Shown: positions 55,440-64,000 of the stretch, in pieces
How the letters are laid out: each line of letters starts with the position of its first letter
How positions within the stretch are numbered: the stretch's first letter is position 1
Source: Periplaneta americana
Taxonomy: Eukaryota > Arthropoda > Insecta > Blattodea > Blattidae
DNA: 64,000 nucleotides
NCBI RefSeq assembly: GCF_040183065.1
Contig: NC_091120.1
Location: forward strand, 182,988,396 to 183,052,395
Reading direction: 5' to 3'
The notes under the pieces: model-generated
Databases searched by the model: none
What the model was told of the DNA's origin: nothing
What the model saw: only the letters and a program-made list of their open reading frames with translations
Position numbers and translations under genes: made by a program

Positions 55440-56437
55440 ATGCCTAGAAGGATCATCAGCCCGTTTACTCGTGCGAGCATCGTTACTTTGTGACAGAAAG
55501 GGTTGTCGGTGCGGGAAGTTGGCGTACATCATAGCAACGTCGTTAGAACATGTCAAAGATTTCGTGTTAATCAAAATGCCCAAGACATGCCTCACAGTGG
55601 TCGCCCTCGGTCAACAACAGCAGCTGAAGACCGATACCTACGAATTTGGATCGTAGGAACAGAGAAAACAATGCCACGGACCTGCACAATACCTTCCTGG
55701 AGGCAACTGGGACGGCTCTGTCGATCCAATCTGTAAGAAACAGATTTCACACAGACAATTTAGCCTCCAGACGTCTTACATGAACACCACTACTACAACC
55801 TCAGCACCGTGGCTCCAGGAACAGATGAGCAAGAGAACACATGCAATGGGACCTGGATCAATGGCATAAGATCCTCTTTACCGACGAGTTCGGAATTTAT
55901 CTGACGCCTGACAATCGTCGTAGGAGAGTGTGGAGAGAATCAAGTACCAATTCACGACTCAGACATACTCTCCATCGGATCCAGCAGGAAGGTGGATCAG
56001 TGATGTTTTGGCCAGGCATCATGTACGGACGTCGTCGACGAGGTTACTTTGACAGCTGTCCAGTACCGGGAAAGGATTCTCCAGCACATTGTTCAGCCCT
56101 ACAGCCAATATTTAGGAGATGGGTTGTATTCTAAGTCGACAACGCGCGAGTGCACAGCGCCCGTCTCGTCAATACCTTCGTCCAGAAGGCTGGCATACAA
56201 AGAATGGAATGGCCTTCGATGTCACCAGACATGAACCCAATTGAACATGTTTGGGACATGTTGAAACATGCAGTATGACGTCGCAGAAACCCACCACGCA
56301 CCCTACAAGCCCTCAGGAGAGCCGCTGTAGAACAGTGGGACTTGCTTAACCAGCAACGTCTTGACCATCTTGTGGACGGCATGTCGAAGAGGATACAAGC
56401 ATGCTCCAAGGCTAGGGGTGGAGTAACACGATACTAG
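55440..56437 (+). pseudogene. Tc1-type transposase, decayed
   Basis: Starts MPRRIISPFTRASIVTL, then a TGA stop, then a helix-turn-helix region and SGRPRSTTAAEDRYL. Later frames give WHKILFTDEFGIYLTPDNRR (first catalytic Asp block), GGSVMFWPGIMYGRRRRGYF, and a final stretch with MSPDMNPIEHVWDMLKHAV (the D,D34E terminal block, Glu in IEHVWD), RTLQALRRAAVEQW and ARGGVTRY at the C-terminus. At least two stops and several frameshifts. Confidence 0.9.
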
Positions 56438-56871
56438 AGTCCCCCGAAAGAAATTTTTGATTTTGACGATTAGCACAGAAACACTTTCCAGCTAATTTCC
56501 TTTGTTTTTATTACGTGTTTGTGCAGTAAAATTTGTGTTTTGTTTTTATAAGGTGTTCAAACTGTATGGTTGTGTAGGGGACACGGGGACACGGCCGTGG
56601 GTTTTACGTGAATACGTCTGGCCTATATCGATAGATCTTTACTTTGGCATCGAAATCAGCACGCGAGCACAACGCAATCACGAGATATACTCCCCTGAAA
56701 TTTTCGACCACGTCCAAAATAACTGCCAGTCGCCGCTGGCCCCCATCCTCGCCTCCGTAAGCGCAGCGCTAACTGAAGGTCATTCTCGCATCGTAGTCGT
56801 ATACCCGATCGAACGAGACCATTTTTATTTCAATCGTTTTATTAGCAACGAAGTTATAATGTTGGAATGGA
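56438..56871 (+). other. Unassigned sequence with a 130-codon open frame
   Basis: The frame from 56502 to 56891 is open and fairly GC-rich in its second half, but runs into the Harbinger MITE and shows no domain I recognise. It may be a host exon fragment, a transposon remnant or chance. Confidence 0.2.
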
Positions 56872-57746
56872 TTAAGACTGGTTCACAATAAACCGGGAAC
56901 GAGAACTAGAATGAAAACGAGAAGCAGAGGACGTGAATATGAAAATTTTTGATTCACAATAAACCGAGAACGTAGAGGCTATGCATATCGATATGCATGT
57001 CAATAACGATATGTAAAGTCGATATTACGCATTCTGATGTTATTTGTGTATAATTGACCAATGGCGTTCTCTCATGAGTACAAGGCAGCCAACATAAACA
57101 CAGATTTAACCAACTTCGAAATTTCAACGGAAGTACTTCAGTAGATTCGGTACTATAAATATGCCCATGCATCTTTATTATCACAACCTATTTTAAGTCT
57201 ACCATAACGTAAAATTAGAGAAGAAACATTTGTAATAGAACAAAAATGAACACAACAGTAGTTATTGAATTGAAGCATGAATATGTGGTGTGCAATACAA
57301 CCAATACAGTAATAAAATATGATTCACTTATGATCGGTGTTCAAAGATGCAGCTATTGAAAGCCTTCATTTTCTCATCTTTATACGAGGCGCGCCGCTTA
57401 TCGTAAACGTGAGGATTTTCCTCAACACTCAATATTAGAATCTCATCAAATAAAACTTGCTCCATAATGCACAACACAGAACAAAATAATACATAGGTTA
57501 TGTCACGGTCTTCTTGCTACAAAATATACGACGACAAAATAGCTTTTAGATGGCAACAGAATGAATCTAGTGGGCTGTGATCGGAAACGTGAACGGCAAA
57601 GTTGAAACTTGGCCAACTCTCCGTTCCCGATTCCGGGCTTTTCGTTAATTGTGAATGCTCACATTTAAAGGTACACATTTTAACAATTTTACCGTTTTAG
57701 TTTTCATTCCGATTCTCGTTTCTGGTTTATTGTGAACCAGCCTTTA
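56872..57746. mobile_element. PIF/Harbinger-type MITE with TTA duplication
   Basis: The 869-bp body (56875-57743) has inverted ends of about 45 bp: AGACTGGTTCACAATAAACC at the left and AGGCTGGTTCACAATAAACC at the right (reverse complement). TTA on each side fits the TWA target preference of Harbinger. No transposase is encoded. A different family from the copies at 24895-26312. Confidence 0.88.
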
Positions 57747-58094
57747 CTCTGCAAACGTTACATTGCTGTTTCTGTCCTGGTACCCCATGTGTCGATCTGA
57801 TTTTAGATATAAGTACTCAGCTCAAGAGACGTGAATTATTATAATACATTATCTGTATTACTTTTAACAAAGGCGTCATGACGTGCAATAATCTATTTCA
57901 TGAAACCAATGATTTTACTTTCTCTTCCAACGGAAAAAGTCTAAAATTTCAGCTCTTCTACAGGTAATTGATTTCAAAGATAAAGATCAATGGCAATTAC
58001 AGAGGCATTACTACTTCAAAAGAGTGTTTCGTGTTTTCATTATCATCGAAGATTCATAAATGAAACTGAAATTTCTCTCCTACCAATGACCTAA
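57747..58094. other. Intergenic sequence, nothing recognised
   Basis: No gene or repeat boundary is supported. Confidence 0.4.
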
Positions 58095-58361
58095 GTTGTA
58101 GCCTAGATCATATATGTAACAGATATGTCGGGCTTATAGGCTTTGAGGTTAACAACTTTTGTCAGGTTTACTACACTGCCATCTAGTTGTTACATAAGGA
58201 GTCACGTCATAATTCCCATTTGAATTGCATTAGCGACTGTGCTGCCATCTCGTGTTCGTTTACGGCGGACGGTGGCGATCCTGGCGGTTGTTCTCTTCAA
58301 AGTGCTGCCGATTTTAACCTAGCGAGGAGTTATCTGTTACATATATGATCTAGGGTTGTAG
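58095..58361. mobile_element. 253-bp MITE with perfect 24-bp inverted repeats
   Basis: The body 58102-58354 begins CCTAGATCATATATGTAACA and ends with the exact reverse complement, a perfect 24-bp terminal pair. It is flanked by GTTGTAG at 58095-58101 and 58355-58361, a 7-bp direct repeat. The interior is non-coding. A 7-bp duplication does not fit hAT (8), Tc1/mariner (TA) or Harbinger (3), so the superfamily is left open. Confidence 0.9.
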
Positions 58362-58384
58362 TAATCTTCCAGAAGATTCTTTGT

Positions 58385-58724
58385 CGTAAGACCACTTCAT
58401 CATCATCATCAACAATACGATTTGGGCCCATTGGCCCGTTCCGTCTCCATAGCAATATTAAAATTGGTCTTTCCAGCGTTTTCTAGGGCGTCCGATTCGT
58501 CTTCTCCCTTGGGGTTTTAACCTAAGGATCCGAAACATGGTGTATGACAACTCAACAAATGAAGAGAATAGAAGCAGCTGAAATGAGACTGCTAAGGCCA
58601 ATACCAGGATATAGCTTATTGGACCACAAGCGAAATGAAGACATACGACAGGAACTAAATATGCCAAATATTATAGAAACTATCACAGAATATAGGAATA
58701 AATGGCATGAACGTGAGACCACTT
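58385..58724 (-). mobile_element. Short LINE copy with an inverted 5' part
   Basis: Direct repeats CGTAAGACCACTT (58385-58397) and CGTGAGACCACTT (58712-58724), one mismatch, flank a 314-bp body. The left part (minus) is a LINE 3' end with a GATGATGATG tail and the coding end QGRRRIGRPRKRWKDQF. The right part (plus) encodes an upstream LINE segment, IEAAEMRLLRPIPGYSLLDH then KRNEDIRQELNM. The opposite orientation inside one duplication is the mark of twin priming. Confidence 0.82.
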
Positions 58725-60031
58725 TTTGATATAAAACACATTAATACCCTATCATTTCTTTCATTTTCTCAAATACCAGACCATTGTGCAACGTCTCTAT
58801 TGATTAAATGTCTGTCCTTATTACATTATTTAAAATTGCCTCTTACGACAAAAACCTGTAATTTATGTCTTTGTCCTGTTTGTGACGTTCTCACTATAAA
58901 TATAGCGTGAGAATATTACGTAATTGTTTTCTGCACCAAATTATTAAAATTGTGTGTTTTCAGTGTAACAAACAGCATGAGTGTCTTACGTAATATGTGA
59001 AAAATACGTCTTTGTGGCCTAAAGACAGACGTATTGAATGTATTATCATGATACAGGGTTGTTCATAAAAAACGTCTTTTAGTATTATGAGAATCCTTGA
59101 AAATCATTTCGAAGTAGTCGACATTGCACAAATCAGAATGGCTATAAAGTATATTACAGATATTTAGCGTTAATTTCGAACTACAAGAATGTATTTAGAG
59201 ACAAATGAGATAATAATGAAGCAGTAATTGAATTGCACACAGAAAGCGAAGTACTCAAGAGAAAATATCTTCATATTCTTTTCTTCACCATAAATCTCAA
59301 AGTATCTACAGAGAACTGAATCTCGATCCCTTTGGCACAAAGTTTTCCACTGACGGGATTGTGTTTACTAATCGGAAGAAGTATAGAGGAACTATTGTGA
59401 TACCGCAAAAAATCACAGATTGTCACAGAAATACATGTTTTTATTTTCCTACAAAATTGTTTCATGGTATACCGGGTGCAAATCTTGCCTGTCTGTCTAG
59501 CTTTCTATCAGACCTTATGTCCACCAATAAAAGGATTTGGTTAATACTCGGTTTTTATACCGGGTGAGACAAAAGTCCCAGGACACGCATTTATTTCGGA
59601 GGTGGAAGGGAAAATCTAATACTTCAGTATTCCATGAAAGAATGGGTGAGGGGACCAAACTTGGCTGGTATTTCCGGAACATGGCCACCATCTTCAAATC
59701 TGACATCTTGTTCAAGGTTACTTTTTTCAGATGAAAAGGCCATGTGACATATTACGTAACAATTGTATCTCGATCCGCTGAAGGAACTAATAATGTTCAC
59801 TAATTACACGAGAAAGAGAGACGGACAGTCTGTCAGCTTTCCCAATAACGGGATTGCCTCATTGGACAAAGCATAACAAACACACAGAGTGAAAACAAAA
59901 ACAGACCACAAAAGACAAATGTGGAAAACGAACAAAAAAAGGGGAAATTAAGTACAGATAATAGCATACATATAACAGGCCTAAACATAGTAAACAAATA
60001 GATTAGACGTTCAAACAAAGGTTCTTCCTTC
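58725..60031. other. Unassigned sequence
   Basis: Several 60-70 codon ORFs occur on both strands, none recognisable. TCTCGATCC motifs followed by ACGGGATTG recur around 59320 and 59770, suggesting a diverged duplication. Confidence 0.35.
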
Positions 60032-60376
60032 TTAGGAAATAAAGTACAGGTGGTATTTTAAAATGGCAAGTGATCCTCTGATAGCAGCAAGGGAAACATC
60101 ACGAATGAAGTCGTTGTTCAGCTGGAACTTCTTGCAGAAACTGACAAAGAGGCGAGGTATTGTGCCCCTAGCGCCAACCATTAGCCCAACTACTTCAATG
60201 GAGGTGAGGTGACATTTCTCCAACGAGTTAGAAAGAGAAAGATATAGAGTGGTCATTGCGCCGCCATGTTTGAAGAAAATTGAACGACCGTCGGTAATGA
60301 ACTTATGCGCCCAAAACAAAGTGGGCGTGGTGATAACTGACATTAGAATCGTCAGCTGTCTTAATTTCGTTTGCAT
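60032..60376 (-). pseudogene. LINE ORF C-terminal fragment (VGARGTIP type)
   Basis: The 114-codon frame includes IEVVGLMVGARGTIPRLF and FCKKFQLNNDFIRD, then AAIRGSLAILKYHLYF. This order (hydrophobic-GARGTI, then a short helix, ending in HLY) is the C-terminal end of a common insect LINE ORF downstream of an endonuclease domain. No RT is present. A related piece lies at 61716-61990. Confidence 0.6.
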
Positions 60377-60900
60377 AAATCAGTTAAACTGAAGTAGAAA
60401 AACCTAGTATTTCGTCAAATACGTGCTAGGAACTTAATCTAAACTTATGTACGCTAAATTTAAAATACTTGAGCTATTCCTAGAAGGAATGCTTAGAAGA
60501 ATAACCTAAGCAAAATTGTCATGTAGTATGACAAGAAGTCCTAGCAAATATCCTGAAGAAAATGTTAATATTCCTAGGTTCTTTTAAATGCGACCTGCAA
60601 GATTGCCTATAAAATGAACGAGTATGATTCGGATGATTTTATTAAATTGTTTTCCCAGTCTCTACACGTTGCAAAACTATTTACTATACCATAAGATATA
60701 GAATGAAAGAAGCCCCTATCTGTAGTAAACAACCTTTACCTCCAAGCTTGTAACTTGGGTGAAACATGACAAAACACGCTTTCAGTTTTTTTGTTACAGT
60801 AAAGTATAATTAATATCGAAATGTGAACGTGAGGCCAACAGCCGGCTGGTCTGTCTGAGCCTTTCAAGGGCTGTGGCACCACAGATAATTATTAGTGTAT

Positions 60901-60985
60901 AACTGAGCACCCACGTACAATAATGGGATAAGTAGTTACGAAATATATTCATACTTACCCCATTATTGCACGTGGATGCTCAATT
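60901..60985. repeat. 33-bp inverted repeat (hairpin)
   Basis: AACTGAGCACCCACGTACAA and the next 13 bases (60901-60933) pair with 60953-60985 with a few mismatches around a 19-bp loop. No flanking duplication is evident. Confidence 0.7.
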
Positions 60986-61064
60986 ATGTTCTTTCATGTC
61001 CTTCCAGTCAAAATACTAACAACAATACGACCTACCCCAGAGTTTTGCGTTATTTTTGATGCGA

Positions 61065-61399
61065 GTGTCGAAATACAATTTTAATATTTGATTGCTATTA
61101 CTAGGTTTGAAACGGAATTGTAGCGGTTTTATCCGTATTTAGTTTAACTTTATTACTAGTGAACCATTTATTTGATTAATCGTTTGTCTTCGAAATAGGC
61201 CTACTTCTTATAAGCTACAGCTCATCGTCTTCTTGTATAAGCAGTAAGGACAGAAGGAGCAGAAATAAAGGATTCCGGTGTCGAAATACAGTTTTAATAT
61301 TGTATTGCTATTTGTTTTTCACTGGGTCTGAAACGGAATTGTATTGGTTTTATCCGTATTTAGTTTAAGTACATTACCAGTGAACCATTTATTTTGTTT
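61065..61399 (+). repeat. Direct repeat of ~115 bp, offset 213 bp
   Basis: 61065-61179 and 61278-61399 share GTGTCGAAATAC, GAAACGGAATTGTA, GGTTTTATCCGTATTTAGTT and GTGAACCATTTATTT, with small indels. Origin unknown. Confidence 0.75.
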
Positions 61400-61715
61400 A
61401 TGCCGGGCGTTGTTACACATTTATGCATGAAAAAAAATGCTGCTAATTAACAAAACTATGGACTCAACTTCATAAAATTTACATGAAATATGATATATCA
61501 GTTGTCCTTTTCCTTTTGACATTGCAGTTATATGCAGCACACACAACAGGCATGTTTTTTCTTCGTTTTTTTGTACGTCTTACCTCCGTTATACAACATT
61601 GTAAGCAGACGAATTTTTACAAAGGTGGGCGCTTAGCTCAGATCTGCCGTGTTTCGCGGTGGCACCGCAAAGAGCGCTGTACAGGACAACATGGCGACTC
61701 TATAGTCTTCTCTTT

Positions 61716-61990
61716 CTAACTCGTTGCATTTCTCCAAATAGAATGGAACTGTGGGCTCATAAATTCTGCATTTTTCTGCTTGACTTCAGCGGGCTGTTGT
61801 TCCTGTGCCTCGAACCTGACAGTCGGGTCGATAATGTAGGCGGATGTAGAGCCTGGTGGAATGGCAAGCATGTCAATTCGCCGACAGGATCCCTCTTGAG
61901 AGATGCCTTGTACTTCTTCGTGTACAGTGAGACCTTTCTTTCTCAAGGCTTCGGGAATCATGGACCTGATTATGTGATGTCTAGAGTTCC
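61716..61990 (-). pseudogene. LINE ORF fragment (IIDPTVRFE type)
   Basis: The minus strand encodes GSCRRIDMLAIPPGSTSAYI, then IDPTVRFEAQEQQPAEV and FHSIWRNA. The RRxD...IDPTVRFE order is typical of the restriction-like endonuclease region of LINE ORFs and normally precedes the VGARGTIP block seen at 60032-60376. An ~55-bp stretch (61675-61727) matches the inverse of 60220-60275, linking both to one family or to a shared target. Confidence 0.55.
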
Positions 61991-62284
61991 TCTAGAGAAA
62001 GTATTGTGGTACCAAAGAAAAAACATGCATATTTTGAAGAACTATAGGCCTTTACATTAGCATACAACATTTCAGTTCTTTATCTTAAGTAGTTTCTGAT
62101 TAAATGGTTCCTGAATTTAGAAAAATAAATATTTTTAATACTATTTTTTTCTGTCATTCCTTTATTAAAACAATGAAAGATAATTTGTTTCTGTAGCCAG
62201 CTCACCCCATTACCGTAAAAAAACAGCTTGTTGCGAAACCTTCAAATAAGCCTCGGAATGGGACTGATTCACTCCACAAACAAT

Positions 62285-62646
62285 TAGGGAAAACACGGGA
62301 ATTTTACCTGAAACAAGTAAAGAGATAGGTTTGGAAGTAAATCCCGAAAAGACAAAGTCTATGATTATGTCTCGTCAAGAGAATATTGTACGAAATTGAA
62401 TTATAAAAATTGGAAATTTATCTTTTGAAGAGATGGAAAAATTCAAATACCTGGGAGCAACAGTAACAATTAATATAAATGATACCCGGGAGGAAATTAA
62501 ACACAGAATAAATATGGGAAATGCCTGTTATTATTCGGTTGAGAAGCTTTTATCATCCAGTCTGTTGTCAAAAAATCTAAAAGTTAGAATTTATAAAACA
62601 ATTATATTACCGGTTGCTCTTTATGGTTGTGAAACTTGGACTCTCA
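62285..62646 (+). pseudogene. RTE-like LINE post-RT fragment
   Basis: One frame reads EIGLEVNPEKTKSMIMSRQE, a TGA stop at 62397, then FEEMEKFKYLGATV, NACYYSVEKLLSSSLLSKNL and VALYGCETWTL. This is the segment between the RT palm and the C-terminal end of the LINE whose other parts lie at 27970-28385 (overlapping by ~75 bp) and 4608-4917. Both ends are truncated. Confidence 0.85.
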
Positions 62647-63214
62647 TGTTCATCGATATTTAATTCGTGTATTCGCATGGTGAATATGCAGACATGCTTT
62701 CTTTTTACGGATTTTGTGATGCCAATGCATTGGCTGCTGTTAAGGAATGCAGACGACGTTATCCCAATCAAAGTGTTCCATCTAAGTGTCTGTTTACCGC
62801 ATGTTACCTGAAGCTGGTAAGCTTCCAAGGGTTTCATTGAGGTCGGAAAGAGAACCGGTACCGGTACCTGATATGAATTTACAAGTCATGGAATCCATAA
62901 AAGCAGCAATCTTTGTAATTTGTCTTGTGTAATTATTTTATTTTCTTACTGAGTTTGTACTTAATTATGAAATAAACTTATTTCAATAGGACAATGTGCA
63001 GAATTTTCAATAATGTATCATATCGCAATGTTCTGAAATATGGAAATACATCTATAATGTCTGTCTCTATAGGGATATCCTGAACTAGCACCAACGGATA
63101 GCGCACGTGTACTTTGAGGGATGCGCTTTGCGTGTGCATTTGTTTTTCGGCATATAAACATTGAGAATATACGTAGTGTATTAGTATATTAAATACTCTT
63201 AAAAACAACTAAAA
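62647..63214. other. Unassigned sequence
   Basis: No gene is supported. A 76-codon reverse ORF at 62978-63208 has no recognisable feature. Confidence 0.35.
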
Positions 63215-63352
63215 ATGGCAAATTTTTGTTATGTTCCTATATGTAAAAACCAGGGAAAGCTTTTTGTCTTCAATCAGGTCCCGAAATATTCTGAATATAT
63301 GCTTTACATCTTAAAAAATATAAGTAATCAAATTGCGCCTCGAAAGTGCTAG
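63215..63352 (+). CDS. Possible THAP-like zinc-finger N-terminus
   Basis: A 45-codon ORF starts MANFCYVPICKNQGKLFVFN and continues QVPKYSEY. The start (Met, a few residues, Cys, four residues, Cys-x-Asn, then Phe-x-x-x-Pro) matches the opening of THAP zinc fingers, found in host regulators and P-element-like transposases. The later Cys and His of the domain are not in this exon. It could be the first exon of a larger gene, since sequence after 63352 is non-coding, or a chance match. Confidence 0.3.
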   Translation: MANFCYVPICKNQGKLFVFNQVPKYSEYMLYILKNISNQIAPRKC

Positions 63353-64000
63353 CTATTAAATAAAAGTAAGTACTTCAAGTAAGGAATTGTTGACTACAGT
63401 TTCACTTTGGAAGAGGGAAAAGAAAAATTAATAAAATCATATGCAATCTCGACAGCGAGCTATGTTAGCTTAGATTATATGCAGTAGTTGGAGTCTCCGA
63501 AGTTTACGCCTGCAGTAAACTCTCGATAAACTGGGATGTTTATTATCCAGGACGATCCGTAGTGGAACCCATTTCGTGAATAATGTTTTTAATGTACTGT
63601 ACCCTAATTATTAAAACCATGTTTTAACTTCAAATTTTCAAAATCATCCTACATAGGATTCAAAACTGCATGTCCTTATCCTACAAAACACACGACTAAT
63701 CGTGATACTATTGTGATCATATTATATCATCCTATTAAAAATTGCATTTGATCTTTCTGCAACTATAGAATAAAATACAAGGAATTCAATCTCGATAGTC
63801 CCTTCCCTATAAAAAGAAATACATTGGTGGCTGCATATCCTGTTTTTAGCGTACGGTTCTTAAATACTAATGATTAAAGAGGGCAATATTCACCTCCTAC
63901 ATCCTGGTAGTTCCTATTTTTTTATTCGTGCATCTCGTTCTCAAAGTTCTCGTTTAGGTTCATGAACATTCAATTTACTCGTATCTATATTCCGCATACT
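63353..64000. other. AT-rich sequence to window end, nothing recognised
   Basis: No ORF, repeat boundary or RNA gene is supported. Confidence 0.4.

Larger units (their letters stand above)
54432..56437 (+). mobile_element. Tc1-type transposon, split by a LINE
   Basis: The left end CACTACTCACAAAAAGTTTT follows a TA dinucleotide and looks like a Tc1 inverted repeat. The transposase relic starts at 55440. The intervening ~940 bp belong to a minus-strand LINE. No right inverted repeat is visible after 56437. Confidence 0.65.

Overview
The window reads as insect nuclear DNA. It has two insect-type glucose dehydrogenase (GMC oxidoreductase) genes with signal peptides, one on each strand. They sit in about 60 kb of AT-rich, intron-like and intergenic DNA packed with eukaryotic transposons (CR1/Jockey-like, RTE-like and other LINEs, tRNA-derived SINEs, Tc1/mariner, pogo/Tigger, PIF/Harbinger, hAT, MULE and Helitron pieces) and large tandem arrays. 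The LINE families look like ones I remember from cockroach and termite genomes, so Blattodea is my best guess. That guess rests on memory, not on a search.

Layout. 1-5100: dispersed repeats, a Helitron 3' terminus, and a CR1-like LINE tail with a second LINE nested in it (4608-4917, clear target-site duplication). 5138-6901 (+): GMC oxidoreductase gene 1. 8105-9275: a 5'-truncated LINE with a 15-bp duplication. 10373-11728: a MULE transposon relic. 12464-17875: an (AAT)n-plus-conserved-unit minisatellite split by a young LINE with an intact 926-codon ORF2. 19080-26312: Harbinger copies, a pogo/Tigger element carrying a nested repeat, a Helitron-like block and a SINE inside a SINE. 26798-28385: mariner, a hAT MITE with a perfect 8-bp duplication, and an RTE-like LINE piece. 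29175-30950 (-): GMC oxidoreductase gene 2. 31112-32033: a mariner relic.

32110-45470 is the most striking part. A 152/157-bp satellite array is interrupted by a 9.8-kb, nearly perfect giant palindrome (34736-44555). It is flanked by the 6-bp direct repeat GACTAC, and its ends read AG...CT. Each 4.7-kb arm carries an outward-facing, intron-containing exon with a piggyBac-type cysteine-rich zinc-ribbon motif next to a 39-bp tandem repeat. The ends are rich in TGACGTCA and GGGCGTGGCC-like motifs. The boundary signature resembles Polinton/Maverick elements, but no polymerase, integrase, ATPase or capsid gene is visible.

45471-64000: a decayed CR1-like LINE interrupted by two other repeats, an 80-bp tandem array of about 37 units (51157-54155), a Tc1 transposase relic split by a LINE RNase H fragment, a Harbinger MITE, a short MITE with a perfect 24-bp inverted repeat, a LINE whose 5' part is inverted, further LINE fragments and a possible THAP-like ORF near the end.

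Only the two GMC genes look like functional host genes. They are diverged paralogs about 22 kb apart in convergent orientation, as expected from a dispersed gene cluster. The rest is mobile or repetitive DNA, much of it nested, so relative insertion order can often be read directly.
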